DNA of 64,000 nucleotides from Corticium candelabrum (GCF_963422355.1 NC_085106.1:3664247-3728246); one strand, 5' to 3'; shown: positions 1-12,684, counted from the first letter of the stretch. Numbers and translations: made by a program. The notes: generated by a model not told the origin, from the sequence alone.

Positions 1-46
1 GTTTTCCGTTTTTTTCATTCGGTTGTATGATGACATCAACAGGCAC

Positions 47-3000
47 ATGTTATTGTACGTATTGCATCAGCTTTCTTTTCTAAGGTACTAGGATCTATCT
101 AGCGTAGGATATTTAACTTTACAGGTTTGGTTTTTGACTGTAGACAGGCGTGTGAGAGAGCCGCCGCCCACTTTGGTCTGGTTCCGAATGCCGTCGTCGC
201 TGGAGGCCACGGTGCTGCCACGTACTATGAGAATACGGTTCGTAGAGGAGAGAGTCGGCCATGTCACGTGAGAGTCTACATCCTGGGCCACGAACGAGTC
301 GGTAAAACAAGCCTCTACCGCAATCTGACTGGACAGGAGTTCCGTCGCAATGAACAGAAAACGGCGGGCGCAGCGATGTGTGACGTCAAAGCGCACGTGG
401 TCAGGGACAACTGGAAGGTGCTCAATGAATTGCCATCAAATTTCAAACGCGTGGTGGTTCGTCAAGTAGTCGAGCAGCTGGGTACGTTTTCTGCAAGTGA
501 CGTCGCCGCGCTTCTGGTCGTCCTGCTTGCTCTTTTGACTGTTGGAGCGGCTATTTGTTGTTTGATGCCAACACGAGTGCTCCTAGTTATATCGGTATTC
601 CTCTTGGCGACGCTTCTTGTTGGATGGGGAATGGCGTTAGCCCTTGGAGCTGGCATCTGGTTCAGTATACTGTGGACTGAGATATTTGTTATAGCGTTAG
701 CTGATTATTCGTTTGACATTGTATGGTATGAACCTCTTGTGGTTGGCCTGTTTGCTATTGAGGTGATGGGTTGCATCACTGGAGTTGTGCTAGGAGCCAA
801 CTTTGCACTGGGGATTTTGTTGACTTGTTGTGTGTTTGGGTTGTCACCTGGATGTCTAGTTGAGGCAGGTTGCTTTGAGAGTAAAGGCCTGGAGTATTTC
901 AGCACCGTTACCATTCAGTTTGCAGGTGGAGTTAGTGGTGTAGCTATTGCTGTGTTGTTGCCAGCATTCACCATTACAAAATGCTTAGTTCAACTTATGA
1001 TTCTTCCATTTATTACTGCAGGGTGCATCATCGTCTTTAGCAACATGATTATATCAACGTATTATCCAGCACTGCCACGTGTTTGTTTTCTGTTAGTTGG
1101 TGGACTGCTATATGGCAATGGCCTTAGGAATAGTCTTGCTCCTGGACGATACTTCTCCATGCTTTTTGCAAAGCTGATGGGCACGTGGAAGAAGTCAAGG
1201 TATATGAAGACTCGTGTGGCAGCCCTTTTTGTGGGGATGATTTTGGGTATTTTCATAGTTCACACAGCGAGCTATGTTATTGTGGTTACTTGTCCAACTG
1301 GTCAAATATCATTGAAATTTCCAGAATATTTTCAAGAACTTGTAAATCATATGGTTGAGCCAATAATGTTTGTTGCTGTGTCTCTTGGACATTGGTTAAG
1401 GAACGAACCTATTGCAAGTCGACCAGATACTACTGTGCCAGTTGAGTCAATAGTTGATCACATGACTGCTAGTGAAGTGGACAATCTTCGCACTCCATTA
1501 CTGAAAATGATTGACTTTGCCGGTCAGCGTGCATACTATGCTATGCATCATATTTTTCTATCAGCTCAAGGCATTTTTATTCTTGTGTTTGATTTTCGAA
1601 GAGCTTTGAGTGATTTTGAAAGACATATGGAGAAACTGCATTTTTGGATTAGCTCAGTGTTGGCCATTGGAAAGAATGACAATGCACGCATCTTCTTTGT
1701 TGGAACTCATCGTGATGATTCAAATCTCAATTTCCATAAACGAGAGATTGTAGTTCAGCAAATGTTTGCAAAGTTTATCAAGTTTCATCCATACATTTGT
1801 TTTAATCAAAATGAACGAGATGCTCAGCTGTCCCTTGTGTTTCAAATTGAGAACAGTGCATTGTCAGATGATCCAGCTGTGTGCTCACTTCGTAAACAGA
1901 TTATTGAAGAAATACGGCAAAAACATGGAAGAATGCAACAAAATCCTATTCGTTGGCTGGCATTAGAAGATCACATTATTTACCTTCGTAATAAGGATTT
2001 ATCATCAGTAGTTCCATTGAGTCAACTACAGGATGAAGCAGAGAAATGTGATATTAAAGGTGAAGAGTTTAGTCAGGCTCTTGGTTATCTCAATGATTCT
2101 GGAGTTGTATTTTATTCAAATGAGAGCAGTCTAAAGGATTATGTTATTATTGATCCACAAGCATTGATCGATGCTCTCATTGCACTGTTGTCTATTCCAG
2201 CTTTTCAGAATCGTGGCGTACACTTCTCTGGCTGGCATCAACTGGAGAATGATGGGATTGCTTCATATGAATTACTCAAACATGCTTGGAGAAACCTTAG
2301 AGATCCTATTGATGTTCTCATCAAGTTTCTTGAGTATTATGGCATTATTTATGACATCACTTCTAATCAGTCAGAGCGAAGTTTTGCAGTTATATCTTGT
2401 TTGCCGTGCAAACTACCTACTGATGCTTGGACTGAGCTGAATAATGAAGATGCTCACGAGAGAAAACGAAGGTCAATCTATGTCAGATTTCATAATACAG
2501 CGGACCCACATCAAGCCTTTTTCTATGTACTTTTAACCAAAGCACGTTTGCAAGCAGAGTTGGCTTTGAAGGCACCTCATCATTTCAAAGTTCACTGGTC
2601 AAGGAAAGAAGGTGTCTTTGCTTTTCATTTCCACACGTACAACATTGTTGTGCCTTACAAACTGAAATATAAGCAGGGAATGTTCAAACTAACCATTCAA
2701 AGGTTAGAATATAGTGTAGTGGTGTAGACTTGCAGTTCATACAAGTTGTGTCTTGTGTGTAGGTGTCGCTATTTAATTGAAGGAGCTGTACTACAAAGGC
2801 TATGGGAGATGTTAGAGGAGATCAGAATCAAGTTCTTTCTTTCAGCTCAATTTGACGTTGGTCCTGCTTGTCCTTACTGCTCTCTTTCTCATAAAGGAAG
2901 TATGTCACAGTCTCTACTTCTTGTCGAACAGTGGGGGAGAGCTGCTCTTGAACGAGGCAGCAAACATGTTCTTCCACTGGCCACAAGTGGACAGACAATG

Positions 3001-3586
3001 GACACAACTGATTCTACTGAAGATGCTGTAAAGCAGTTTGAAAGATGTCCAGCTCTGTATTGTAATACTCGTGAGGTGGCATTAACTCACAGTAATGTAG
3101 AAAGATGGCTACAAATAAGTCAAGTCAGATTCAACCCATCTATCTCACTATACAGATATTTGATTGTATTTTGTATTCTTCACAGACACGACCATTTGTG
3201 CAACGTGCAGCATACAGAATTTGGCAAGCCAAGAATGCTGGTCCTTTGTATTCTGGTGGAGGAGAAGGTAATCATCTTAATTAAACTGCAGTAATTACAT
3301 ATATAAATTATTTTGTTTAGTGGTTTCTGATGACGTGCTTGAACTGATTGCTGATCAACTAATGAACAGAGAGTGGCGCCGCCTGGCGAGATGCTTACAG
3401 CTATCAGAAAGTGACATCAACGAGGTAGAATGTAAAAATCGGAGTAGTAATTTGAGGGGCTGCTGCAGGGACATAATGATGTTATGGAAGAGCAAGCGAC
3501 GCTCTGATGCTCTCGGCTTTATTATGGCTGAAGCTCTGCACAAGGCCGACTTGCGTCAGTTGGCAGAACAATACATACAGTTGTAA
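47..3586 (+). CDS. ROCO-1: Roc-COR-death-domain GTPase with a multi-pass membrane insert
   Basis: Exons 47-84, 144-2702, 2763-3123, 3186-3267 and 3321-3586 join in one frame and give about 1101 aa. Introns are 53-62 bp with GT-AG ends. Exon 1 encodes a short hydrophobic leader (MLLYVLHQLSFLR). The P-loop GHERVGKTS lies near residue 61. Eight or nine hydrophobic segments follow over roughly 290 residues, then G3 DFAGQ and G4 THRD. The COR domain begins at about PIRWLALEDHI. Exon 3 has paired cysteines (CPYC), and exon 5 is a death domain of about 88 aa (EWRRLARCLQLS, MLWKSKRRSDALGF). Roc-COR proteins are dimeric GTPases, and DAPK1 also joins Roc-COR to a death domain. The upstream part of exon 2 has no in-frame ATG before the P-loop, so the leader exon is needed. 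The membrane insert is the most diverged of the four intact copies, while the part from G3 onward is almost identical to ROCO-2. Partners are unknown. Confidence 0.85.
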
Positions 3587-4735
3587 AACAGATAGACTAT
3601 GGATAGACGGTAGAAACACACAAGTTGTAGAGTCATGAAATGTGGCATGATGTCTACGCTTCGTGCTTGGTGTATTGAAGTGTTTGATTAATAATGGAAC
3701 ACTGAAGGTTACAATTGTTTGGAAGAGTTTGGCTTAAACAAAAGATGTCTTTTGATTATAGTGCTTGACATCTTTAGGCTAATCACTCAGATAATCGGGT
3801 CTTGCCTTTGTGTGTGCTGTTTATAAGGGAGTGACTTTCAAGATGCTTCGGCACCAACAGTGATGTAGTTTCCTCACCCAAATTAGTGGTCTTGTACTTT
3901 GGAGTTTGTGCTTGCAAGAAAGGATCACCAGTTGTGTTCTGAATGAGTGACACTATTTGCAGTCAGAGTGTTGGTGAGAAGGTGTGTGTAGTTGTGCTAC
4001 GAGTCAATGGAGAGTCAGTGATAGTTGATTTCCACTTTCATGGCTAATGACAGTTTTACATTTATGTGTACACTACTAGCCTCTTCCCAATGTGAGCTTG
4101 GCAGTGTCAGGTTCCTGAGATGTTGGAAGTGTAATACGAGAACCAGACACTGCCAAGCTCATGTGAGTCTGGGGACGAGGCTGTACACTGCTACTTCAGA
4201 ATATACATGTGTTTGTATGTACACCATCTGCTTAATGCGTGGGTGTGGCTTTAGAATTGCAAGCACTCGCGATTGACCGGTTTGCAGTCGTCAAAGTAGT
4301 AAGGTGACATCTGTGTTTTGGTAGTAACCATAGATTGTCTAGAAATGACTTGTAAACACTAGATTCACTGCACTTGAAGTTGCTTGGGCCAAATTAGTTA
4401 CCATTCCATTGAAGTGCACGGCTTCAAAGCTTCATAGAGGTGTCTTTTTGTCACGGGGGGGGAGGGGGGGGGTTATTTGGTTGTTAGGATAGTCGATCTT
4501 GAAGACAGTAATTCTTGGTAGCGAAACTGTGAGACTTTATTGCTTAGCTAGCAAAATGGCTGGACAGCTACAAGACAACGTGTGGTCACTATTAAAAAAA
4601 GATCTTGAAGAGCATGTTGCACAGACTCGGAAGATTACTGAGCATGCTAGCAACTACACTGTACTGTAGCTAGTACACATGAAACTGGAAAGTGGTCAAT
4701 AAATAATTATTCATGTTTAATTAACTGTCAGATCT
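3587..4735. repeat. 3' flank of ROCO-1, duplicated at 8921-10035
   Basis: This stretch is nearly identical to the DNA behind ROCO-2, so it belongs to the tandem duplication unit. No gene is seen. It contains an imperfect hairpin: GAGCTTGGCAGTGTC at 4094-4108 pairs with its complement at 4146-4160, and the pairing extends inward through GGTTC/GAACC. A G-rich run at about 4456-4473 is absent from the other copy. Confidence 0.85.
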
Positions 4736-4920
4736 ATTTGTATGGTGGACTTAGCACCTCCTCTCACGTGCAAGGAGGCCAACACCACGTGATGTCACGC
4801 GGAGGAATGAGGGCTTGGCTCCAGAGGCTCAGAGCCACTAGAGGCTAATCTCGCTCCTCTCTCGTGCATCACATGACTAGGCTGACGTCATAGCCTTACG
4901 CTGACAACTTTCAACTCTAA
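4736..4920. repeat. CACGTG-rich dispersed repeat, related to 24630-24860
   Basis: This block has CACGTG palindromes, GGAGGAAT, repeated AGGCTCAGAGCC and GACGTCA-like motifs. A related, longer version lies upstream of ROCO-4. Its position in the 5' flanks could mean a promoter role or simply a decayed mobile element. No coding sequence is seen. Confidence 0.55.
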
Positions 4921-4921
4921 A

Positions 4922-5232
4922 CACCTGTCCACACTGACAACTGGATCGCAATAAATTCAAGCCACAATGTGACATCGCGAAGTGGTTGAATCCAATTGGA
5001 AATAGTGGGCGTTACCTTCACGTACGCTACGCGTGTAGTTGGAACATTTAACACTCCTCACTTGTCTTTGTTCTCGCTCACCTGCTTCAGCGCTTTCCAC
5101 AAGCAAAGAAGCCACACGTACACATCGGTCATCAGTCAGGTGATATCGAAAATGAGGAGGAGGTATCGTTTTCAAAGTGCAGTGTGGACTCTCGCTATCC
5201 CTCGCGATCCATTCTGGTCTAGTGCGGACAGG
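4922..5232. mobile_element. MITE of about 310 bp upstream of ROCO-2
   Basis: The left end (CCTGTCCACACTGACAACTG followed by GATCGC) is an imperfect inverted match of the right end (GCGATCCATTCTGGTCTAGT followed by GCGGACAGGG). A second copy lies at about 31790-34412, where it is split by a 2.3-kb element. There is no coding capacity. The remaining DNA to the ROCO-2 start holds no other gene. Confidence 0.6.
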
Positions 5233-5378
5233 GCTTCATTTCATCATACTGAAACCAGAGCTATCCTAGATACGTACTAAATATTAGTAGCTACAATGCA
5301 GCCGATAGGACATCAACGCGCACCTATCAGTTTCCGTAATATCGGCCGCTAACCTCGTAACCCAGCGCCCAGAGAACC

Positions 5379-5400
5379 AAAGCTTGTCAATTTGGCAGAC
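5379..5400 (+). promoter_or_regulatory. Conserved 5' leader block directly before the ROCO-2 ATG
   Basis: The 22-bp block AAAGCTTGTCAATTTGGCAG-AC abuts the leader-exon ATG. The same block, with one to three changes, abuts the ATG of ROCO-4 (24916-24937) and of ROCO-5 (34527-34548). It supports the start chosen and may be part of the 5'UTR or core promoter. No TATA box is evident. Confidence 0.6.
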
Positions 5401-8400
5401 ATGCGTAAACGGTGGACTGTTCTAGTCCACCTGTTGCATCTTCTTTCTTTTTTGAGGTATCGGTTAGTACTTTAGAAGGTTTTTGAGCTGTGACTGTCTG
5501 TTGCATGTATAGACAGGCGTGTGAAAGAGCTGCCGTCCGTTTTGGTCTCGTTCCAGAGACCGTTGCTGCTGGCGGACACAGCGCTGCCGCTTACTACGAG
5601 AATACTTTGCGTACAGGAAAGCGTCGACCATGTCACGTGAGAGTCTATTTGCTGGGCCACGAACGCGTCGGCAAAACAAGTCTCTACCGCAATCTGACGA
5701 AACAGAAATTTCGTCACAATGAACCGAGAACGACGGGGGCAGTGCTGTGCGACGTTAAAGCTCATGAAGCGAACGACGATTGGAAGGAGCTTACTGAGTC
5801 GCAGTCTATTTTCAATCGCGTGGTCGTCCGTCGGGTCGTTGAGCTGCTGGCTACGGTCACTGCAAGAGAATTCTCGGCGCTTCTTGTTGTGTTACTTGGT
5901 TTGTTGACTGTTGGAGTGGCTGTTTGTTGTTTGATGCCAACACAACCATTTGTAGTTACTACCATATTGCTGCTGGCAATGCCTTTTGTTGGGTGGGGAA
6001 TGGCACTAGCTCTTGGAGTTGGCCTCTGGTTTAGTGTGCTGTATGCTGAGATAGGAGTTCTAGCACTAGGTGACTCTTCATTTGACATGGTATGGATTGT
6101 GGCTGTGCTGTTTGCTGTTGAGATGATGGGTTGTCTCACTGGGACTGTCCTAGGAGCCAATTTTGCACTCGGGATTTGCTTGACTTGTTGTGTGTTTGGG
6201 CTGTCACCCGGATGTCTAGTTCAGGCTGGTTGCTTTGAGAGTAAAGGCTTGAACTATTTCGACACTGTTTCAGTTTACATGGTAGGTGGAATTGGTGGTG
6301 TCGCTTTAGCTGCGTTGGTCCCAACAGGGAGCATTAAATTTGATGTCTTTCTGCTTGTAATTCTTCCTCTGATTACTGGTGGGTGTGTCACCATGTCAAC
6401 ATATTGTCCAGCAATGTCAAATATTTGTCTTATGTTAGTTGGTGGATTTCTGTTTGGCAATGGCCTAAGGTATTGTCTTGTTCAAGGACGATACTTGACC
6501 ATGTGTTTTGCTAAGCTGATGGGCACAGGAGAGAAGCCATGGTATATGAAAACTTGTGTGGCGTCTCTTCTTGTTGGGATTGCTTTGGGTGTTTTGATAG
6601 TTCATATTGCAAGGTATGTTATGGTTATGAGTTGTCCAACCTGTCCAGTACTATTTGAATTTCCGGGTTCTTTTCAACAACTTGTGACTCACATCGCTGA
6701 CCAGATAGTATATAGTGTTCTGACTCTTGGACATTGGTTGAGGAACAAGCCTATTGCAAGTTTACCGAATGCGAATGTGCCAGTTGAGTCAATTGTTGAT
6801 CACATGACTGCTAGTGAAGTTGATGATCTCCACACTCCATTACTGAAAATGATTGACTTTGCCGGTCAGCGAGCATACTATGCTATGCATCATATTTTTC
6901 TATCAGCTCAAGGCATTTATATTCTTGTATTTGATTTTCGAAGAGCTTGCGTCGATTTTGAAAGACGTATGGAGAAACTGCATTTTTGGATTAGCTCAGT
7001 GTTGGCCATTGGAAAGAATGACAATGCACGCATCTTCTTTGTTGGAACTCATCGTGATGATTCAAAGCTTAATTCCTCTAAACGACAGAGAGTAGTTCGG
7101 CGAATGTTTTCAAAATTTATCAACTTTCATCAATACATTTGTTTTAATCAAGATGAACGAGATGCTCAGCTGTCCCTTGTGTTTCAAATTGAGAACAGTG
7201 CATTGTCAGATGATCCAGCTGTGTGCTCACTTCGTAAACAGATTATTGAAGAAATACGGCAAAAACATGAAAGAATGCAACAAAATCCTATTCGTTGGCT
7301 GGCATTAGAAGATCACATTATTTACCTTCGTAATAAGGATTTATCATCAGTAGTTCCATTGAGTCAACTACAGGATGAAGCAGAGAAATGTGATATTAAA
7401 GGTGAAGAGTTTAGTGAGGCTCTCGATAATCTCAATGATTCTGGAGTTGTATTTTATTCAAATGAGAGCAGTCTAAAGGATTGTGTTATTATTGATCCAC
7501 AAGCATTGATCGATGCTCTTGTTGCACTGTTGTCTATTCCAGCTTTTCAGAATCGTGGCCTACACTTCTCTGGCTGGCATCGACTGGAGAAGGATGGGAT
7601 TGCTTCATATGAATTACTCAAACATGCTTGGAGAAACCTTGGTGATCCAATTGATATTCTTATCAAATTTCTTCAATATTATGGCATTATTTATGACATC
7701 ACTTCTAATCAGTCAGAGCGATGTTTTGCAGTTATATCTTGTTTGCCATGCAAACTACCTTCTGATGCTTGGACTGAGCCGTACAATGAAGATGCCCATG
7801 AGAGAGAATGCAGGTCAATCTACGTCAGATTTCATGATGTATCTGATCCACATCAATCCTTTTTCTATGTACTTTTAACTAAAGCACGTTTGCAAGCAGA
7901 GTCGACTCGTCATTTCAAAGTTCACTGGTCAAGGACTGGAGGTGTCTTTGCCTTTTACTTCCACACATACCACATTGTAGTGCCATATAAACTGGAATAT
8001 ATCGAAGGAATGTTCAAACTCACCATCCAAAAGTTAGAATAGATTGCAGTGGGAAAGATGTACAAACTATTGTGTATTGTTCTCTATTATGTGTAGGTGT
8101 CCCTATTTAATTGAAGGGGCCATACTTCGAAAGCTATTGGAGATGTTAGAGGAGATCAGAATCAAGTTCTTTCCTTCAACTCAATTTGACGTTGGTCCTG
8201 CTTGTCCTTACTGCTCTCTTTCTCATAAAGGAATTATGTCACAGTCTCTACTTCTTGTCGGACAGTGGGGGAGAGCTGCTCTTGAACGAAGCAGCAAACA
8301 TGTTCTTCCACTGGCCACAAGTGGACAGACAATGAACACAACTGATTCTACTGAAGATGCTGTAAAGCAGTTTGAAAGATGTCCATCTCTGTATTGCAAT

Positions 8401-8920
8401 AGTCGTGAGGTGCCATTAACACACAGTAATGTAGAAAGATGGCTACAAATAAGTCAAGTCAGATTCAACCCATCTATCTCACTATGCAGATATTTGATTG
8501 TATTTTGTATTCTTCACAGACACGACCATTTGTGCAACGTGCAGCATACAGAATTTGGCAAGCCAAGAATGCTGGTCCTTTGTATTCTGGTGGAGGAGAA
8601 GGTAATCAATCTTTATTAAACTGCAGTAATTACATATATAAATTATTTGTTTAGTGGTTTCTGATGATGTGCTTGAACTGATTGCTGGTCAACTAATGAG
8701 CAGAGAGTGGCGCCGCCTGGCGAGATGCTTACATCTATCAGAAAGTGACATCAACGAGGTAGAATGTAAAAATCGGAGTAGTAATTTGAGGGGCTGCTGC
8801 AGGGACATAATGATGTTATGGAAGAGCAAGCGACGTTCTGATGCTCTTGGCTTTATTATGGCTGAAGCTCTGCACAAGGCCGACTTGCGTCAGTTGGCAG
8901 AACAATACATACAGTTGTAA
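5401..8920 (+). CDS. ROCO-2: Roc-COR-death-domain GTPase with a multi-pass membrane insert
   Basis: Exons 5401-5456, 5513-8032, 8097-8457, 8520-8601 and 8655-8920 sum to 3285 bp, about 1094 aa. The leader exon reads MRKRWTVLVHLLHLLSFLR across the junction. The order is P-loop GHERVGKTSL, G2-like RTTGAV, then hydrophobic segments beginning FSALLVVLLGLLTVGV and including glycine-rich GGIGGVALAALV. G3 DFAGQ, G4 THRD, COR, a cysteine-pair region and the death domain follow. Exons 3-5 and the 3' flank are nearly identical to ROCO-1, whereas the membrane insert resembles ROCO-4 and ROCO-5. An ATG at 5505 lies in the intron just before the acceptor; it is not conserved in ROCO-1 or ROCO-4 and is rejected as the start. 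Confidence 0.87.
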
Positions 8921-10035
8921 AACAGATAGACTATAGATAGACGGTAGAAACACACAAGTTGTAGAGTCATGAAATGTGGCATGATGTCTACGCTTCGTGC
9001 TTGGTGTATTGAAGTGTTTGATTAATAATGGAACACTGAAGGTTACAATTGTTTGGAAGAGTTTGGCTTAAACAAAAGATGTCTTTTGATTATAGTGCTT
9101 GACATCTTTAGGCTAATCACTCAGATAATCGGGTCTTGCCTTTGTGTGTGCTGTTTATAAGGGAGTGACTTTCAAGATGCTTCGGCACCAACAGTGATGT
9201 AGTTTCCTCACCCAAATTAGTAGTCTTGTACTGTGTAGTTTGTGCTTGCAAGAAAGGATCACCAGTTGTGTTCTGAATGAGTGACACTATTTGCAGTCAG
9301 AGTGTTGGTGTGAAGGTGTGTGTAGTTGTGCTACGAGTCAATGGAGAGTCAGTGGTTGTTGCTTTCCACTTGCATGGTTAATGACAGTTTTACATTTATG
9401 TGTACACTACTAGCCTCTTCCCAATGTGAGCTTGGCAGTGTCCGTTTCCTGAGATGTTGAGAGTGTAATACGAGAACCAGACACTGCCAAGCTCATGTGA
9501 GTCTGGGGACGAGGCTATACGCTGCTACTTCAGAATAAACATGTGTTTGTATGTACACTATCTGCTTAATGCGTGGGTGTGGCTTTAGATTTGCAAGCAC
9601 TCGCGATTGACCGGTTTGCAGTCATCAAAGTAGTAAGGTGACATCTGTGTTTTGGTAGTAACCATAGATTGTCTAGAAATGACTTGTAAACACTAGATTC
9701 ACTGCACTTGAAGTTGCTTGGGCCAAATTAGTTACCATTCCATTGAAGTGCAAGGCTTCAAAGCTTCATAGAGGTGTCTTTTGTCATGGGGGCTTATTTG
9801 GGTGTTAGGATAGTGGATCTTGAAGACAGTAATTCTTGGTAGCGAAACTGTGAGACTTTATTGCTTAGCTAGCAAACTGGCTGGACAGCTACCAAGACAA
9901 CAAGTGGTCACTATTAAAAAAGATCTTGAAGAGCATGTTGCACAGACTCGCAAGATTACTGAGCATGCTAGCAACTACACTGTACTGTTGTACACGTGGA
10001 ACTGGAAAGTGGTCAATAAATAATTCATGTTTAAC
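8921..10035. repeat. 3' flank of ROCO-2, copy of 3587-4735
   Basis: This is the second copy of the downstream part of the duplication unit, with few substitutions. The G-rich run of the first copy is reduced to GGGGG, and the hairpin arm is partly mutated (GCAGTGTCCG). No gene is seen. Confidence 0.85.
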
Positions 10036-10075
10036 TATCAGATCCATTTGTATGGTGGGCTTAGGACATGTCTAT

Positions 10076-10076
<1 letters not shown>

Positions 10077-10142
<66 letters not shown>
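10077..10142. repeat. (GT)n microsatellite
   Basis: A near-perfect GT run of about 66 bp, followed by degenerate GTGTGCGTGC. Confidence 0.95.
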
Positions 10143-10145
<3 letters not shown>

Positions 10146-10402
10146 TGTGTGTGTGCGTGCATGTGTGCATGCGTGCATGTGCGGGTGCTATGTCTAATTA
10201 TGGTTCATGCTGCATTCTTTTCGGTCTAAGACGAAAGTGCCACAACATGGAAATTAAATGGCAGTGGCAAAAAACCCACTTTTATACACTAGTGTACAGT
10301 GTATCCAACTATCCACCTCTAATAGTGACAATAATTATATTACACTTGTAGTAACTGAATGATTGCATAGGCATCAATCAGTGTGTTTCTTAAACATGCA
10401 AG

Positions 10403-10407
<5 letters not shown>

Positions 10408-10468
<61 letters not shown>
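10408..10468. repeat. (AT)n microsatellite
   Basis: A perfect AT run of about 60 bp. Confidence 0.95.
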
Positions 10469-10469
10469 T

Positions 10470-12684
10470 CAAGAGCCTCCTCACTCCATCTAGAGCTGAG
10501 GAGAGGTTGACAAACGTACGTAAGAGTGTCGGTTGCATCTATCTGCAGTTCACAGCCTGCTCTACAAGACACTAGCACTTGCTTTTGAACTCAATTTTGT
10601 GGTGTATCATTCATTGTAGGCAATTGTACTACACTCTACTGCAGTGTTTATCGGTTTCACTGTAACGTCGGTAACCGATGGAAATGTAAATGCAACTTTT
10701 TACCTTGTATCTATGATAACACTTATTTGACATAATAATTTCTAATTTAGGCAAACACTTCAGGCAAACTCAGTCTTTATCATATGATAAAGTACACTTT
10801 ATATAAATTTGATATCATGTTCTGTCCATACTACATATGACACGGTAGTGTTCTTGTTAGACCATGGCCAAATAACCTTGCAAAGGGTGTACACATACTC
10901 ATCTGGTCAGAATGTCCCTTTATGCCTCGCGCAGCCGGGGCCTCGTAGACCCAATGTTGGGCTCGATTGCGCATGACTCGCAGACTCAATTGCTGTTTGC
11001 GAAAGTACGTGCAGCAGCCGGTGACACGCGTAGTGGCCGCAAACACAGCATTTATTCTGGTTCTAGACCAGAGTGAGTAGATTGTAGTGTCGTACTGTAT
11101 GGATTAGCCGTTTCTAGTTTCTATTGTTATGAAGGCACGCAACAACGTGGATGAAAGGGGCACCAAAAGGGTGCACTTGCCAAACAAACAAGTGGCTAAG
11201 TCTTGGACGGAAAGTCAAGCGATGTGCCGCACACACAGTAATTTGCACAACAGGAAGTCAGCGCGTGCGTGATGGCGCGTTTAGCACACGTGCATGCGCC
11301 AGCACCATGTTCACGTGAGTCGGCTGGCCATTTCCGGACCGCGGTTTTTCGTTCTCTCTGTGCAATGCCGAATTGGAACATTCGCGTCTTAGTCATCACG
11401 TTGTCTTCGCTGAGTGCAAGTGAATTCAAGCTTAAGGTTGGTTTAGTTATCATAGTCTGTCTAGTGTATTTGGTACTTGGCTGTTCAAGTAATGTCAGTA
11501 AAACAGCCAGTACACACAAACCTCTCTGATGTGGGAAGACATTTCGATATCTTGTTTTTTCTCAGTTTTATGTTTGCAAAATATACAGTGAGTCAACGTG
11601 TAGTCTAATTACTTCTACATCATTAGCTCTACATCATGATGCATTTTACAACTGGATGAGTTGAGGAAAGTTGTTATTTTTATTTGCATTAAAGATTCTC
11701 TCCCTAATTTGGCAACTTTATCACTGCACTGCTTGACTAGAAAGGTGTGATTTGTTGCTGTGATTTAAGCCTCTTCAGCTAAGTCTGTTGTGTTTATCAT
11801 GTATCAATATCGATGTAATGGCATATGTGAGTAAACAGTAGTGTTGTCTGTTCCAACTGATTGTGTTGAGTAGCCTAACACCTGAATGAAAGGTTATCCT
11901 AGTTTGTGCTGTGGATATTGATCCATTGTAATACAATCCTAGGACTAGAACAGAAGCACAAGAACAGGCGCATAAATTATGAATTAGACCAATTGCCCTT
12001 TAGCTATGAACAATTTAAGATGCTTTATGTTTGCTGTCTACATGTAGGACTTAGAAAATTGAGACGAGATCTATCTTGATTATGTATGTATGGGATGGTA
12101 TTTATGTATGTAAATGCAATGAATACTACAAACTGTTTAACATATGTCAGATGTACATATGTAAATAGCCATGGCATTGGCAGGTGTGTTTATGTCATGA
12201 GATATCCAAACATGCAGTCATCTGACTTGAACAATGACAATCACATGTTCTCTTGTTTACTCTGTGTGTACCATTGTAGGCTATATTCATTTCTACTGTG
12301 TGGACATATCGGGATGCCAACTACAAGTACAAAGTATACACACACTAATTTTTTGAATATGAATTATGGTAATTGACTCTTTTTTTCCATGTCTATGTCA
12401 ATACACACTATACTGCTGTATCACATCTGTCGTTGAAACCATGACAGTTCTGTGTTACTCTATTAAGAGATGCCTCTGCATCTGGAAGAGGCCACAACAG
12501 TGAATGATCAGCTGCAGTATCAGCCAGCGACAACATACAAATACTAGCTCATGCAACCAGACCTTCCATAAGTGTGGTGAATCTGCCATGCTCCGCGCGC
12601 ATACGGAAGATCTGGCTATGCCAAACCTACTGTACTACAAAACAGGTTTAGGAAAAGTGCAGATGGAAACACATAGTGCAGATG
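10470..12684. other. Intergenic DNA, no gene recognised
   Basis: This is mostly AT-rich sequence with a GC-richer patch at about 10900-11400. Short open frames there have no recognisable domain and no convincing splice context. Nothing else is supported. Confidence 0.6.

Noticed and set aside
47-3586. Bacterial origin of the ROCO genes by horizontal transfer
   Set aside because: Roc-COR proteins also occur in bacteria, but these have four conserved introns and a death domain, so an animal gene family explains them.
5505-5507. ATG (MYRQACERA) as the start of ROCO-2, and the matching ATG at 34654 in ROCO-5
   Set aside because: ROCO-1 and ROCO-4 have no ATG at this place, and the conserved feature is an acceptor (TATAG or TGTAG). 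The leader exon gives a consistent start in all four.
10831-11529. Open frames of 70-107 codons on both strands
   Set aside because: They overlap on opposite strands, have no recognisable domain and are not conserved in the other ROCO flanks.
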